Source: Nannochloropsis oceanica
Taxonomy: Eukaryota; Sar; Eustigmatophyceae; Eustigmatales; Monodopsidaceae
DNA length: 64,000 bases
Direction: 5' to 3'
Assembly (NCBI GenBank): GCA_004519485.1
Contig: CP038112.1
Span: forward strand, 310,001 to 374,000
The position numbers and the translations under genes were made by a program. Below are positions 9,513 through 20,500 of this stretch, in pieces. The number at the start of each line of letters is the position of its first letter. The first letter of the stretch is position 1. Below the pieces are notes generated by a model. It did not search any database, was not told where the DNA came from, and saw nothing but the letters and a program-made list of their open reading frames with translations.

Positions 9513-12052
9513 ATGGCGACTGTGGGAGTGGCGGCTCTGGGTCCCATAGAGCGCCTGAAGGCCAGCTTAGCTGCTGCTTCGTCCTCAGTCAAGCCATCAC
9601 CAGGACACTTTGCCAGCACCGACATGCTTGTGCTCCAGGAAAAGGTACAGCAGCATTTGCGCCGTGTGCACGAGATTAAGGCACAGCTACGGCACAACAA
9701 GGGCAGTAGCAGTCTCCAACAGCGGCTTCATCATCACTATTGTCATCGTCACCACCATGTAGGCGAACAGCATCATTCTGCGTCTACCATCGCCGGACCA
9801 GAGAACACACATGCTGATAGCCTGCGGGAATTGCGACGACGCTTCAAGGCCTTGGCTAGGCATCAGCACCTATACAAGCGGGAATGCCGGATTTTGGACG
9901 CAGATGAACTTGGCGTGGTGGGACAGAATCTCCAAGCAGTGTACTCCACCCCACTCCCTAAGCCGACCAATGACGACGGCGACCAGTACCCTGCGGCACA
10001 AAGGATCGGACGGTGTAATTATGATGACTTTGGACGTCTTAAGTCTCAGGTCCCTGTAGCCGCCCGTCGTTTCTTTGACTGGGAACACTTCTTAGAGGTA
10101 AGGCATGGGACGAGGACTAAGGGAGAGAAGGGGGAATGGAAGAGCGGCGCGAAAGATTACTTTGGCACTCATTCTCATGTCGTTATATCTTGTATTTGCA
10201 TGGTTGGATATACGTATTTGGTTTGCTTTGGCCGTCAGGAGGACAAATTTATTCCACCGCTCACCATCGCCGTTTTTCTCAACTTGAAAATGAATCTCAC
10301 CACATCCACTCACATCTCCTCTCCATCACTCCCCGAAAATTTCAAACACAGTTCCCCAGAGACCGTCACGGAAGAATCAATACCGCTGACGTCTTCCAAC
10401 ATATCTACCGCGCGGTCTGTCTGGAGAAAACCCGCATCACCCTACATTTTTACGACCATGAAGGCAAAGGTCAATACTCTCTCCCCCCCCCCTTCCATCC
10501 CTTCCTCTTCTGCTGTGTGCTCCATCTTACACATTTCTTCTCCCTCACTCAGGCTCCCTAACCGAAGCCGAGCTCGGATATTACATGCACGACCTCCTTC
10601 ACTCCCTCCCCGCCCTGCAAAACGTCTCCGAAAGCTTCAGCTCCTTCTACGTCTACACCGCCGTGCGTAGGTTCATATTCTTCCTCGACCCCACAGTAAA
10701 CCACAAGATATCCATCGCGCATCTCGTGGCCTCCCCTGTCATGGAGGAACTCATGGATCTAGCCACTATGGGCCCTCCCCCCCCGCCACCCCCTCCTCTC
10801 CCTCCTCTGTCACCTGATGCCTCGGAGGAGGAGAGAGCGAATGAGGAGGCTATGGCTGCGTCTGCTGCTCAGGTGGCGGCGGAAGCTTTTGCATGGCAGG
10901 AGCGGGCGACTAAGAATTGGTTTTCGACGGAAAATACGCTGAGGGTTTATAACATGGTGCGTGCGACGTTTGTTGTCATGATGGGAGGGAGGGGTGAGGG
11001 TTGAGAATCAATAAGGGTATGTGGGTGACTAGCAGATTGTGCCGATGTATAAGCCTTACATGGGGCCTCTCCTTTTTGACCGTCCTTTCCTTACTCGCCT
11101 TCATAACAGTACCTGGAGCTAGACCAAGACCAGAACGGACTGCTGAGCAAGCGGGAGCTGCTGCATTACTCTGGTTATTTCCAACAGACGCGTTTGACGC
11201 CTGTTTTTGTGGACCGAGTTTTCGAGGAAAGCATCACATACTGCCTGCCTGTGCCTTCTGCTGCTGGAGACGTCGAGAGGGGGGAGGGCAAGGGGGAAGA
11301 AGGGGGAGGAAGAGGGGGAATGTCGGAGGCGGAGATGGTGAGTGGTGTGTGTGTGTGTTCCAACCTCTCCCCATTCTAATTCTCTCCTCATCCCTCCTTT
11401 CCAGGACTTCAAGGTCTTCCTGGACTTCGTGCTCGCAATGGAAAACCGCTCCTCCCCCCCCGCCCTCCTGTGGTTTTTCCGCATGCTGGACATCGAAAAA
11501 AAAAACATCCTCTCCTCCTTCACCGTTCGCCTTTTCTTCCGCGACGTCGTCCGTACCTTACAAGAAGAGGGCTTTGAAGCCCCCTTGGTCGATGACGTGG
11601 CCACCGAGATATTCGATATGGCCAGACCTGTGGATCCCTCTCGCGGGATCACACTCGAGGACTTGTTAGCATGCGGTGTGGGATCCATCATCGTCTCCAT
11701 GCTCACAGACGTGCAATCTTTTTTGAATTATGACCAACGTGAGCACCTGGCGGCGGCCGCTGCGGCAGAGGCGGCGGCGCGGTTGGAGGAGGAGGAGATG
11801 CAAACACAAATGGTGCTCGCTCAAGCGCAGGTTGGGGTTGAGCGTGAGGGGGAGGAGGGCGAGGATGAGATGGAGGCGGGAGGGATGAGAATCAACAGTG
11901 ATGAGCGACAGGACTCAGCAGGACTGGGGCAGGAGGAGCAGGAGCAGGAAGAAGAGGAGCAGCACCAGCAGGATCAGCAGGAGCAGGAGGGCGGCGAGGT
12001 GGAAGGGGCAAATAATCAAGATGGCGGGGAGGAGGAAGAAGAACACGATTAA
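9513..12052 (+). CDS. TON2: PP2A regulatory subunit B'', TONNEAU2/FASS (PPP2R3C) type
   Basis: Five exons: 9513-10097, 10352-10469, 10553-10956, 11110-11337, 11405-12052. Phases agree and total 660 residues. It is an EF-hand PP2A regulatory subunit; plant TON2 organises cortical microtubules. Matches along its length include ARRFFDWEHFLE, SSFYVYTAVRRFIFFLDP, NWFSTENTLRVYNM, the EF-hand loop LDQDQNGLLSKREL, FVDRVFEES, DFKVFLDFVLAMENRSSPPA, MARPVDPSRGITLEDLLACG and SMLTDVQSFLNYDQREHL. These correspond block by block to Arabidopsis TON2. The N-terminus (about 195 residues) carries a His-rich stretch, and the C-terminus has an added Glu/Gln-rich tail of about 110 residues. Start chosen as the ATG in GGCATGG, the first in this frame after an acceptor-like CACAG. 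Confidence 0.92.
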
Positions 12053-12797
12053 AAAGGCCACTGCACATAGCGTAAATGAGCAAAAAACTAAAGTACCCTC
12101 TGTATTTCTACAACACAAGCCAAGCTGTTGGCGGTGTTGGTTTAGTGACACGACATGCAAATTGGGATCAGAGGAAAGTGTGCGCGAAAGTTACACGGGA
12201 TCTGGCCTTCGTGTTTCCTCTTTCTCAACCGTTTGCGTCCCGTCTTCGCCCCGCTTCACCATCCACCTCTTCCACAACTCCTGGTGTCCTGCTTCCCTGC
12301 CTCCGTCATCCCTTTTCACCCAACACGCCATCGGCAGGGACTCGGGCTGGATACTCGGAAAGTTTGCCGGAAGTGTTTCCTAAGTGCACTTGGTGTCATG
12401 CATGAGGAGGTGTAATTTCCATGTAAGGACAGAAAATAGATTACGGGTGAATAATATCGCACCGCACATATTGTACAAGGAACACTATGAACATGGCACA
12501 AAAGATAGTGTACATTACAAAGAAGAATAAATTACATGTGTGTCTGCATTTGGAACATCTTACTTTTGTTCTCGAAGACATACAAACTTCAAACTTCATT
12601 CTTTCCCTTAATTCCACGGAATTATCCACCCGAACACCAAGACCACGCACAAACGTGCGGCCTAATCAAGGTAGTCCCTCGCGCACTACATCTTCTTCCT
12701 TTTTCTCCACCTCCGTTTCCCATCTTCTAGTTAAGAGTTTTACACACACAGCAAACGACTGAAGATAGTGCATAGCAGGACAAAAGTACATTCTCGC
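12053..12797. other. Convergent intergenic region
   Basis: 745 bp between the 3' ends of the TON2-like gene and the FKBP gene. Only short random open frames were seen, with no repeats. Confidence 0.5.
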
Positions 12798-13823
12798 CTA
12801 TGCCATGATACGATCAAGCCAGGCAAAGCCCAAATCAATACTATCCTCCAAAACCAAATCCCGCTTGATCGAAACTCCGCCGAACGAAATGAGCACATAA
12901 AACGCCGCAGCGCACGTGACGAACATGATAGGAAAAGTAATGGTGGGCGTCAAGTACCAGGGAGCCTTCTCGCCCGTCTCTCCCTCGAAGAATCCGAAGA
13001 AATACAGAGACTTAAACCACTTCAACGACTTCTCCGTCCCCGTCATTCCCTCCTCATTCCGCATCCGTAACTCAGACCGCTGCGCATAATCCTGGGCGAT
13101 CGACTTAGAATCACGCAGCTTTTTCGGATCCACGTCCCGGAAAGACCTTGGGTTCAAAAAGTTACCCGACGCCTCCAACACTTCAATGTCAAACTCCAAC
13201 GGCGTGTCCGGTCCCACTACAGGACTCACTCCCGTGCTCCCGTAGGCATACCACGGCTGCACCGTCACTTTCGCCACCTCTCCCACACGCATGGAGCCCA
13301 CAGCCGTCTCAAACCCACCAATCATGGTCCCGTCCCCTTGCAAGAAACGAAAGTCTTCCCCCCGACACAACACCTGCCCGTCCGCCGTGCGGCCTTCATA
13401 CTTGACTGCCACCTCCGCACCGGGCGTCACCAAAGGCCCGCCCCCCTCTCTAACAATTGTCTTGAGTACTCCTCCATCTCGCAGCAAGTCGCCCTCCAAC
13501 TGCCGTGGCGTAGTAGGTGCAGTTTCGTCCTCCAAGTCGAAGTACGAAGTGCTCTTTCCCGGGTCCGGCTTCCGTCGTCCCAAGCCCATGGGTGGCGCGG
13601 GCGGCGTGCCTCCCAACGGGGCCGATACAAAGGGCATGCTGGGCAAGCTGCCTTGCTTCTTGGAGCCCACCTCATCTTTAATACTCATCAAAGCGGTACG
13701 ACCGCGCTTGAAGGAAAGGCTGCTTGGAGTGCTGCTGATGCGGCCGCCGGGCACGACGAGAAATGCTTGGCTTGCGTTCAGGAGGAGCAGCAGCAGGCCC
13801 GCTTTTCTTACAATGCTCGCCAT
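12798..13823 (-). CDS. Plastid FKBP-type peptidyl-prolyl isomerase with C-terminal membrane anchor
   Basis: Single exon, 341 residues. The N-terminus is a textbook bipartite plastid presequence: a hydrophobic core (AGLLLLLLNA) with cleavage at SQA/F, then a basic Ser-rich transit part. An FKBP fold follows (about residues 128-223): VTPGAEVAVKYEGRTADGQV, GDGTMIGGFETAVGSMRVGE, VQPWYAYGSTGVSP and PLEFDIEVLEA. Not all rotamase pocket residues are clear by eye, so activity is uncertain. After a charged linker, a segment around residues 288-312 (TITFPIMFVTCAAAFYVLISF) is a likely single transmembrane helix, which would anchor the protein in the thylakoid or envelope. It is divergent from the fibrillin gene. 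Confidence 0.88.
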   Translation of the reverse strand: MASIVRKAGLLLLLLNASQAFLVVPGGRISSTPSSLSFKRGRTALMSIKDEVGSKKQGSLPSMPFVSAPLGGTPPAPPMGLGRRKPDPGKSTSYFDLEDETAPTTPRQLEGDLLRDGGVLKTIVREGGGPLVTPGAEVAVKYEGRTADGQVLCRGEDFRFLQGDGTMIGGFETAVGSMRVGEVAKVTVQPWYAYGSTGVSPVVGPDTPLEFDIEVLEASGNFLNPRSFRDVDPKKLRDSKSIAQDYAQRSELRMRNEEGMTGTEKSLKWFKSLYFFGFFEGETGEKAPWYLTPTITFPIMFVTCAAAFYVLISFGGVSIKRDLVLEDSIDLGFAWLDRIMA

Positions 13824-14151
13824 GGAGTAAGTGTCCTGTAAGCGTGCATTCGTGTGTGTGTGTATGTGCGCGCGCGCGTATGTGAGTGAGTGTGTGTGTA
13901 AGTTTGTATATCTGTGTGACTTGTGGGCCTGAAAAGGTGGTACCGAGCAATATCGGAACAGTTGCTGTGGTACCGATCACTAAACTAGAGTACAACTGAT
14001 TTATACATGGCCAACTCAGTCCTGAATCATTGCGAACAACAATCTCACGAAAAATGGCAGAATACAGAGCTTAAAAATTGCACAGGACTTGTAGGTGGAG
14101 CGGAACAATTTTCATTGAATTCCTTACACGGACCCATCTCTGACCTCAACC
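13824..14151. promoter_or_regulatory. Shared divergent promoter region with GT tract
   Basis: 328 bp between the FKBP and fibrillin start codons. It contains a GT/CG alternating stretch at 13850-13902. Both genes encode predicted plastid proteins, so co-regulation is possible but unproven. Confidence 0.4.
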
Positions 14152-15383
14152 ATGCCATCCATACAATACCACAGCTACGACATGAAAACCCTTCTCGTCC
14201 TGGTCCTGCTGGGGATGCTATTTGAGGTGGAGTCGTATCGGTAAGATATGCTGACCTCCCCACCCCAACCCCACCTCCGCTTCCTCTTGAGGAGGTCACT
14301 AGCACTGTTTGTCCTTTTAGGCGCCCTTCCTTTGTGCTTTGACGGTATACATATGCCTGTGCTAGTTTCGTCCTCCTATTTCATCTCTCATCTGTTACGA
14401 TAGGCGTTCCAACTGTGCGTAACAAGGAAATACAGGCTCCTCTTCACCTTCCCTCCCCACCTTTCTTTCCATGCGCCGGACCGCCGCACTACATTACATT
14501 TGTATACCTTTTCTCCTCATTGCTGCACTATCGTTCTAGATCTGATAGAATTCTCTTCGCAATTCCGAAACAGGATACCGTTCCCTTCTGACTTTCCTCC
14601 TTTCACTCCAACAGTCTCGTCGCAATTTCGAGACAGAACATCGTTCCCTTCTGATATTCCTTCCTACACTTCCACAGTCTCCTCCCTGCGATCCGCAAGC
14701 GCTGGCGCCGCCGCCGGCCACCCCCCACCGTGGTCCTGCCTCAGCTTGATTCCTTTAAACTCATTCCCAGTCAAAAAACTGTGCAAGCACAAGGCTGGCG
14801 CGACACCTTAGTGAGCATCGGCAACGAGCTACATCGTTCAAGCAGCCTCCCGACCAAGGCCCAAAAAGAGACGATTCGAAGTATTGCCTTGGCGCTCGAA
14901 ACCGTTCAACCCACCCCTACAAAAGCACCGGCATTATCTCCTTTTAATCAGGGGCGATGGGCCTTGCTCTACACAGACGCACCGGGGATAAGCTCAGGGC
15001 GGATAGGTCCGTTCGGATTGATCAAAGGAAGAGTGTTCCAAGAAGTGGATTTGACAACGCGGGGGTATGTGAATATATTGGAGGTAAGCAAGCCGGGACA
15101 GGCCCCTTGGTTGGAAGCGAAGCTGACCGCGGAGTTTCAGGTAGTTGATGATACGGATTGGGAAGTGACGTTTAAGGACGTTGTCGGGATGTTGCGGGGA
15201 AAGCAAGTAGTGAAGCAGGTGTTCAGCGGGGTGAGTCGGGTCTGGACGCATACTTATTTGGATAGGGAGGGAGGGGTAAGGATTATGAGAGCACGGAGAC
15301 CGGAGAAGAGGCCGGAGGACGCGTTTTTGTTTGTGCTAGTGCGACGGAAGGAGAGGGAGAGGGAGGAGGGGGAAGGACGGTGA
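14152..15383 (+). CDS. PAP/fibrillin family plastid lipid-associated protein
   Basis: Two exons: 14152-14240 and 14678-15383, joined in phase 2 (TAT CG / T CTC), giving 264 residues, or 254 from the internal ATG at 14182. Exon 1 encodes a signal peptide (MKTLLVLVLLGMLFEVESYR); exon 2 opens with an Arg/Pro-rich transit-like stretch. The fibrillin domain follows: PFNQGRWALLYTDAP, SSGRIGPFGLIKGRVFQEVD and RGYVNILEV, with a closing beta strand in SGVSRVWTHTYLD. Fibrillins bind lipids in plastoglobules and thylakoids. Exon 2 must start at 14678; the upstream copy of the acceptor (see repeat 14552-14677) would add an in-frame stop. Confidence 0.8.
14552..14677 (+). repeat. 63-bp tandem duplication of a 3' splice-site region
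   Basis: Two adjacent 63-bp units, 14552-14614 and 14615-14677, match at 50 of 63 positions. Each has a pyrimidine-rich run and ends in CAACAG or CCACAG, a usable acceptor. The second unit abuts coding exon 2 of the fibrillin gene. Confidence 0.9.
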
Positions 15384-16167
15384 GGATAGGAAGAGGAGAT
15401 GAGATAGAGTAAAGTGCAAAAGTGTAGTGTATATTGTGCGAGGGTGTCAATTTTCCAGTGAGTTTATAAATAAGTGTGTTGGACCTTTGTCGATGTCGTT
15501 GGCGTGGTGATGGATGGCGATGGATGAGAAGCAAATTGATTCGCTGAATAGCAGTAGCAGTAGGAAACAAGCAAAAACACAATTTAAAGAGAAGGTCGGG
15601 TTATCGTTTTGGAAGCCGAAATTCAAGATAGATTAGATAAATGAGGAATCAGACAAGGAACTCTCTTTCAAGCTCGCTGTTTTGCTTTGAGAGACGTGGA
15701 AGGAAGACAGGCTGGGGTTATTCTCGTGTCCTCTCTTTCTTTCCTTCTCTCGTTGTTGAGTATTTATTTGCGTGTCCTCATATGTCATTCATTCTCCCTG
15801 TCTCTTCTCACTCTCCTTCGCCCCATCGTCAAGTGGCCATTTTTCTATTCCCTGAATGCTGCCCACACAACAGTAGCACATAGACACGTACATTCCTTTT
15901 GATTTGCTAATTTGATCAACCGCACCCACTCACAAATTCGCTCTATCATCCACTCAGAAGGAGAAGACATTTCCTTTTGCTTTCCCTCTTCTATCTTCTG
16001 TGCCCAAACATTTCGGAATCCTCCTCCGTTCTCCAACCACATACCACCCTCCCTCGCGTCTCTCAAATAGCAGATTCGTGCTCCGTATCATCCTTTCAAT
16101 GATCTTGCTCCTTCCCTCCCTCACCCTCCAACCATTACTCCCTCCACCCACCTTCCCCCTCCCGTCT
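15384..16167. other. Convergent intergenic region
   Basis: 784 bp between the fibrillin 3' end and the Sds3-like 3' end. The right part is pyrimidine-rich (C/T) on the plus strand. No gene was recognised. Confidence 0.5.
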
Positions 16168-17372
16168 CTATGCCTCCGTGGCATCCCCCTCGCATTTCAA
16201 TTTAATCCGCCCATTCCTCAAATAACTCATGTGGATCCTAGCCTTGGTCCCATCCGAAAGCTTCACCAAAATCTCGTGCGGCCTTACGGAGGCAATCCGC
16301 CCCACGAAATCCTCCCCACTCAGCATGGACGTAAAAATTATCGATTCCCCCTTCAATAGACAGTGGTCGTTGTAATGCAAGCAGTTATCCTCCACACTCA
16401 CCTCCACCATTACATCAGACTGGGAGTCATAATACGACCGAGCCCTCTCCGCCAAATCCGTCGAAATCTGCCTCAAGTCATCCTTAATCTCCCCATCACT
16501 CAAAAACATGCTCACATTCCCCCCCACTACCTCCCCACCTCCCTCCCCTACTCCCGCCCGTGCTCCCGCCCTATTCAAACCCTCCGCTTCCAGGTGGCCG
16601 TCTGCCCGGAAGACACTCTTGCTCCGCAACATACGCGTCTGTCCCACCCTCTCCAATTGCTTCATCACCCTCTCTCTATCCTCTTCCAACCTCTTCACCC
16701 GCTGCTCCATCGTGTCGAGCAACCGCGTCTTCAACTCATCCATCGCAGCCTTGTAAGACCCCTCCGCCTCCAGCACCTCATACTCATACAACCCCTGAAT
16801 ATTCTCCACCTGCATCTGCTTAAAGCGTTCCGCAGCAAACACGCGTCGATCTCTCACTTTCTGCAGTGCATCCAATTTTTTCTGCCACTCCGGGTGTGTG
16901 CCTTGTTCGATAAGTTGCTTCTCCGTCTCAACCTCGGTAATCCTGTCAATTAACTCCCTGTTTCGATCTGGCTTCCCTCTAGCAGCAGCGTCATCTGCAG
17001 CTGCTGCAGCACTACTACTGGCGGTGCTGATGCTGCTTGGGTTACAGTTCGCCCCCCCCCCGCCGGTGCTTATTCCTCTTCCTTCGCTCTCCTCCGCCGT
17101 AGCCATCTTGTTCGGCGGCTGCTCCTCTCCCTCACCTTCCTCAAGCTTTCGCTTACGGGTTCCTGTCTCGGTACGGGTGTCTTCGCCGCTCGTACCACCT
17201 TCTGTTTTGTGTGTATATGTGTAGGTGGGCGGAAATGGTGCGTGATGCGAGTGTGCGGGTGGAGCGGAAGGAAGAAAAAGCAGGCCCTTTAACTTCCAAA
17301 ATTGTGCCCTCCCCTTGCGACAATCCACCCATTCCCCTTACCTGTCATCGTTGAGGACGACATACGGAACAT
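16168..17372 (-). CDS. SDS3: Sds3/BRMS1-like subunit of a Sin3-HDAC complex
   Basis: Two exons on the minus strand: 17342-17372 and 16168-17201. They join in phase 1 (ATG ACA G / AA GGT), giving MFRMSSSTMTEGGTSGED and 354 residues. The core, roughly residues 95-200, is a long charged helix: HPEWQKKLDALQKVRDRR, AAERFKQMQVENIQGLYEYE, MEQRVKRLEEDRERVMKQLE. This layout is typical of the Sds3-like family (SUDS3, BRMS1), which dimerises by coiled coil in Sin3 histone deacetylase complexes. The C-terminus ends in a compact beta-rich module (DDYNDHCLLKGE-like region, then FVGRIASVRPHEILVKLSDG) resembling the capping domain of that family. It shares a very short divergent promoter with the UIM-NYN gene. 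Confidence 0.78.
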
Positions 17373-17517
17373 GCGTGTCAAGGCAAAAAAGTTGGCCCTG
17401 TGAGTGGGTAGTGAGGTAGAGGTGAAGGGCGAATCAGCATCGATCATTTTTTGTAGCATGATGGTAGGTGAGGCAGGCTGAGATAAGGCCGAACACACGG
17501 TCTCCCCAGAGAAGAAG
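17373..17517. promoter_or_regulatory. 145-bp bidirectional promoter
   Basis: Only 145 bp separate the start codons of the Sds3-like gene (-) and the UIM-NYN gene (+). Core promoters and both 5' leaders must fit here or overlap. If the Sds3 leader were longer, the minus-strand frame stays open into this space. No defined motif was seen. Confidence 0.45.
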
Positions 17518-20500
17518 ATGGCTGGACTGCACAGGGCATCTTCCTCTTCAAAGGTGGTGTGTGGGTTGTGCGGTGTGAATTACGACGCAAAGGAAGAGGC
17601 GAGGTATGCCCCCTCCTCATTCATGTCCTCCATCATCCCAGCTGCTTCGCCAAATGAATGCAAGCATTCAAAGCTTATATATATGCTAAGCTACATAATT
17701 ATTGTCTTCTATCCTGATCTTTCATCCACGCTCTCACGCTTTCCAACCTACCACAACCCTTCAGTCACAGGCCAAGGACGCCCGTGGCTGGCTTTTCTGT
17801 AACTGTCTATAAATAGCTAAAAATAGCCTCTGCCCTTCCTCCGTTGCACCCCGGCCGCGGGACCGGAAGCTCGGGCAAAACCCCTTACGAGGGCCCACGC
17901 TGAGAGCATGATGGGGGAAATGCAGCACTAATTGGAGCAGCAAATGTACGTCGTGGGAGGGATAGGAGGTGGCGGAGGGAGGGGACCCTAGAACAGAAAG
18001 GAAGTGGGGGTTATCTTACTCCAGGCCCCCCATAAAGGCCTCTAAACACACCACGCTTACGCGGTATCTTTGCTCTACCCTCCCGCAGGAATTGGCAGAA
18101 AGTAGGAAAAAATGGCAAGACCGAAAAGGGGCGAGAGCAAGGAAGTGAGTGGCAGTGTTGAAGAGAAAACTTTACAAGCGTGTCGCACATCGAGCATTTA
18201 TTTTTTAAAAGCGTGTTCGGAATACGGGAGGGGAAGGTTCGGTGTCGTTACATGGGACAGACATTTTTTTCAACCCAGCAACGCTGGCGGGTTTCAAGTG
18301 GATGCAGATTTATTACTCTACGCTTCTTTATTTGAGATCCTCATTTGTTTCCCTCATCTTCGCACGCAGGCACTTATTCTCTCTTCTTCCCTCTTCGACC
18401 CTCCTCTCCGACAAACAGGGGCAGCCCGTCGCTCAAAAGAAGCCGACGAGTCACCCCTGGCGGCAATTATGACCCGGCGTTTGAGGGAGGACCCGCGGTA
18501 TGACGAGGAGGAGAAAATGGAGGCAGTGGTGCAGGCGTCGATCTGGTCACAGAATGTCGATCCGCAACTGCACGCGGCCATTCAGGATTCGCTCAAGACG
18601 GAGCAGCCGGCAGGGTATGATGATGAGGCGGAGTTGCAGCGTGAGTTGTAGGGGAGGTAGGATATCCATTTCTACGACTCCTTATGTTAACCCATAAACT
18701 ACAACAGGCGTCCGTGACCTCTCCGCGCGAGAGTTCAGCGCGCAAGATTCCCTTCGTAAGGCCCAAGAGACTGAGAGGAGGACCGCCGAGGTTGAGGAAG
18801 CCATCAATTTAGAACGTAAGTGGCACAAAAAGAATGAAGAGCACTTTCCTCTTCCGTGTAGAGGTTTGTCATTGTCATATTTTTTGGGGCTTTCCACCTT
18901 ACTCTCCTTCTATGGTTCTGGTCTTCGAAGTGACTTGTCCCCCCTTTCTATACATGTTCTGCTTCGCTCTGACTCAGGCTCCCACTTGTTCAACGCTTAC
19001 CTTCCTTCTCCCTATATATCATGCACAAAATCATACACAAAAATCAGAGGCCATTTTGCAGTCGCGCAGAGACGCCAACCTCATCCAACGCCCGCCAGCC
19101 TGTTGGAGCTGCAGCAGCAGCAGCAGCAATAGTAGTGATGATATTAATAGTAAAAGTAATAGGAGCAATAGTACCATTCTGCTGCAGCAGCAGCAACAGC
19201 AGCAGCAGGATATACACACATATGCCGCCACAATGACCGGCAACAGCAGCAGCTGTAGGAATGGGAAGCACATGCCCCCTCTAGCTGTCCCTTCTCTTTT
19301 TGCCCCCACTTCTATTTCTGCCCCTACCACTACCTCCTCCACTACTGGTATCACCGGTGATGATGACGATCATGATGATATTGATGATGGTGGTGGTAGT
19401 GGCGCTGCTGCTGCTGCTGCTGCTGCTGCCGCAGATGCCGAGGATTTGGCACGCCAAGAAGAGGAGCAGCTGCAACAAATTCTGGCCATTTCAATCAGAG
19501 AATCCGGGCCCCCTGCTCGTGCATTCCCTTCTTACTCCACCACCACAGGGTCAGAACCAGGAGTATGTAGTGGGAGGGAAGGAGAGGGGCGATTGAGTGA
19601 GGAGGAAATGCTTTCTAAAGCCCTAGCGGCCTCGATTGAAACCAGCAAGGAGGAGGCGGCACGACGGGCCAGGCATTGGGGCGAGTTTCAAAGCGGCACC
19701 GACGCACACATCTTGGATAGATGTCAGCCGCACCCCCGACAACAGCAGCAGCGGCAGCAGTTCCAACAGCAAGAACCGCAGCAGGCGAAACCGTCACCAC
19801 CTTCACTCCGGCAGCAGTCCCCTCCTCCTTCCCTTCCTTTCCCCAATTCTCCAATCTCGCCGACAGCATCCATGATGCCAAATCGGAATCGTCCTCATCC
19901 ACCATTGCCTACATCTACAGACTCTCCCTCCTCCTCCGGTGCTTCCACAGCTGACCGGCGCCTTCAGCATCCCCCCCCCCGCCCCCCGATCATGAATGCC
20001 TCCCACCAGAGCTATCACTCCCCGTCGTTTCCCCACCCTTCCTTCGCTGCAGCCATCCATCGCTCACCCAACCCCTCCTCCTCCACCAGTCATTCCAATT
20101 TTGCTGCCAAGATGATTTTGGACCAAGACGCTGCGGATGATTCGACGCTCGATATGAACTTGCACCGGTCTTTCTTCGAGGGAGGGCTTACACCTGTCAC
20201 CTCGTCTTCATCCTCTTCGTCCCCCTCGCAATCCATTGTTCATTCCATGACGGATCCCACCAATGCCACCACTACCACCACCACCACCGCCAGCAATAGC
20301 AGCAGCCGCAGCAGTAGCGGAGGCCCCTCGACGCTTGCTCGGGAGGGAGCACGAGCGGAAGAAGAAGGGAATGATCTAATGCTCCGGCAAGTCCTGCCGA
20401 CGTCCACGGTTGTCCCGCTACCTCCTCCTCCTCTTCCTCCTCCTCCTCCTTTTCCTGCCACTTGCCCCGCTCCTTCTTTCCGTTCTAATCCCTTCGTCCA

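Noticed and set aside
17840-17935. GC-rich stretch considered as a structured RNA or tRNA
   Set aside because: No tRNA arms or T-loop consensus; it sits inside the first intron of the UIM-NYN gene.
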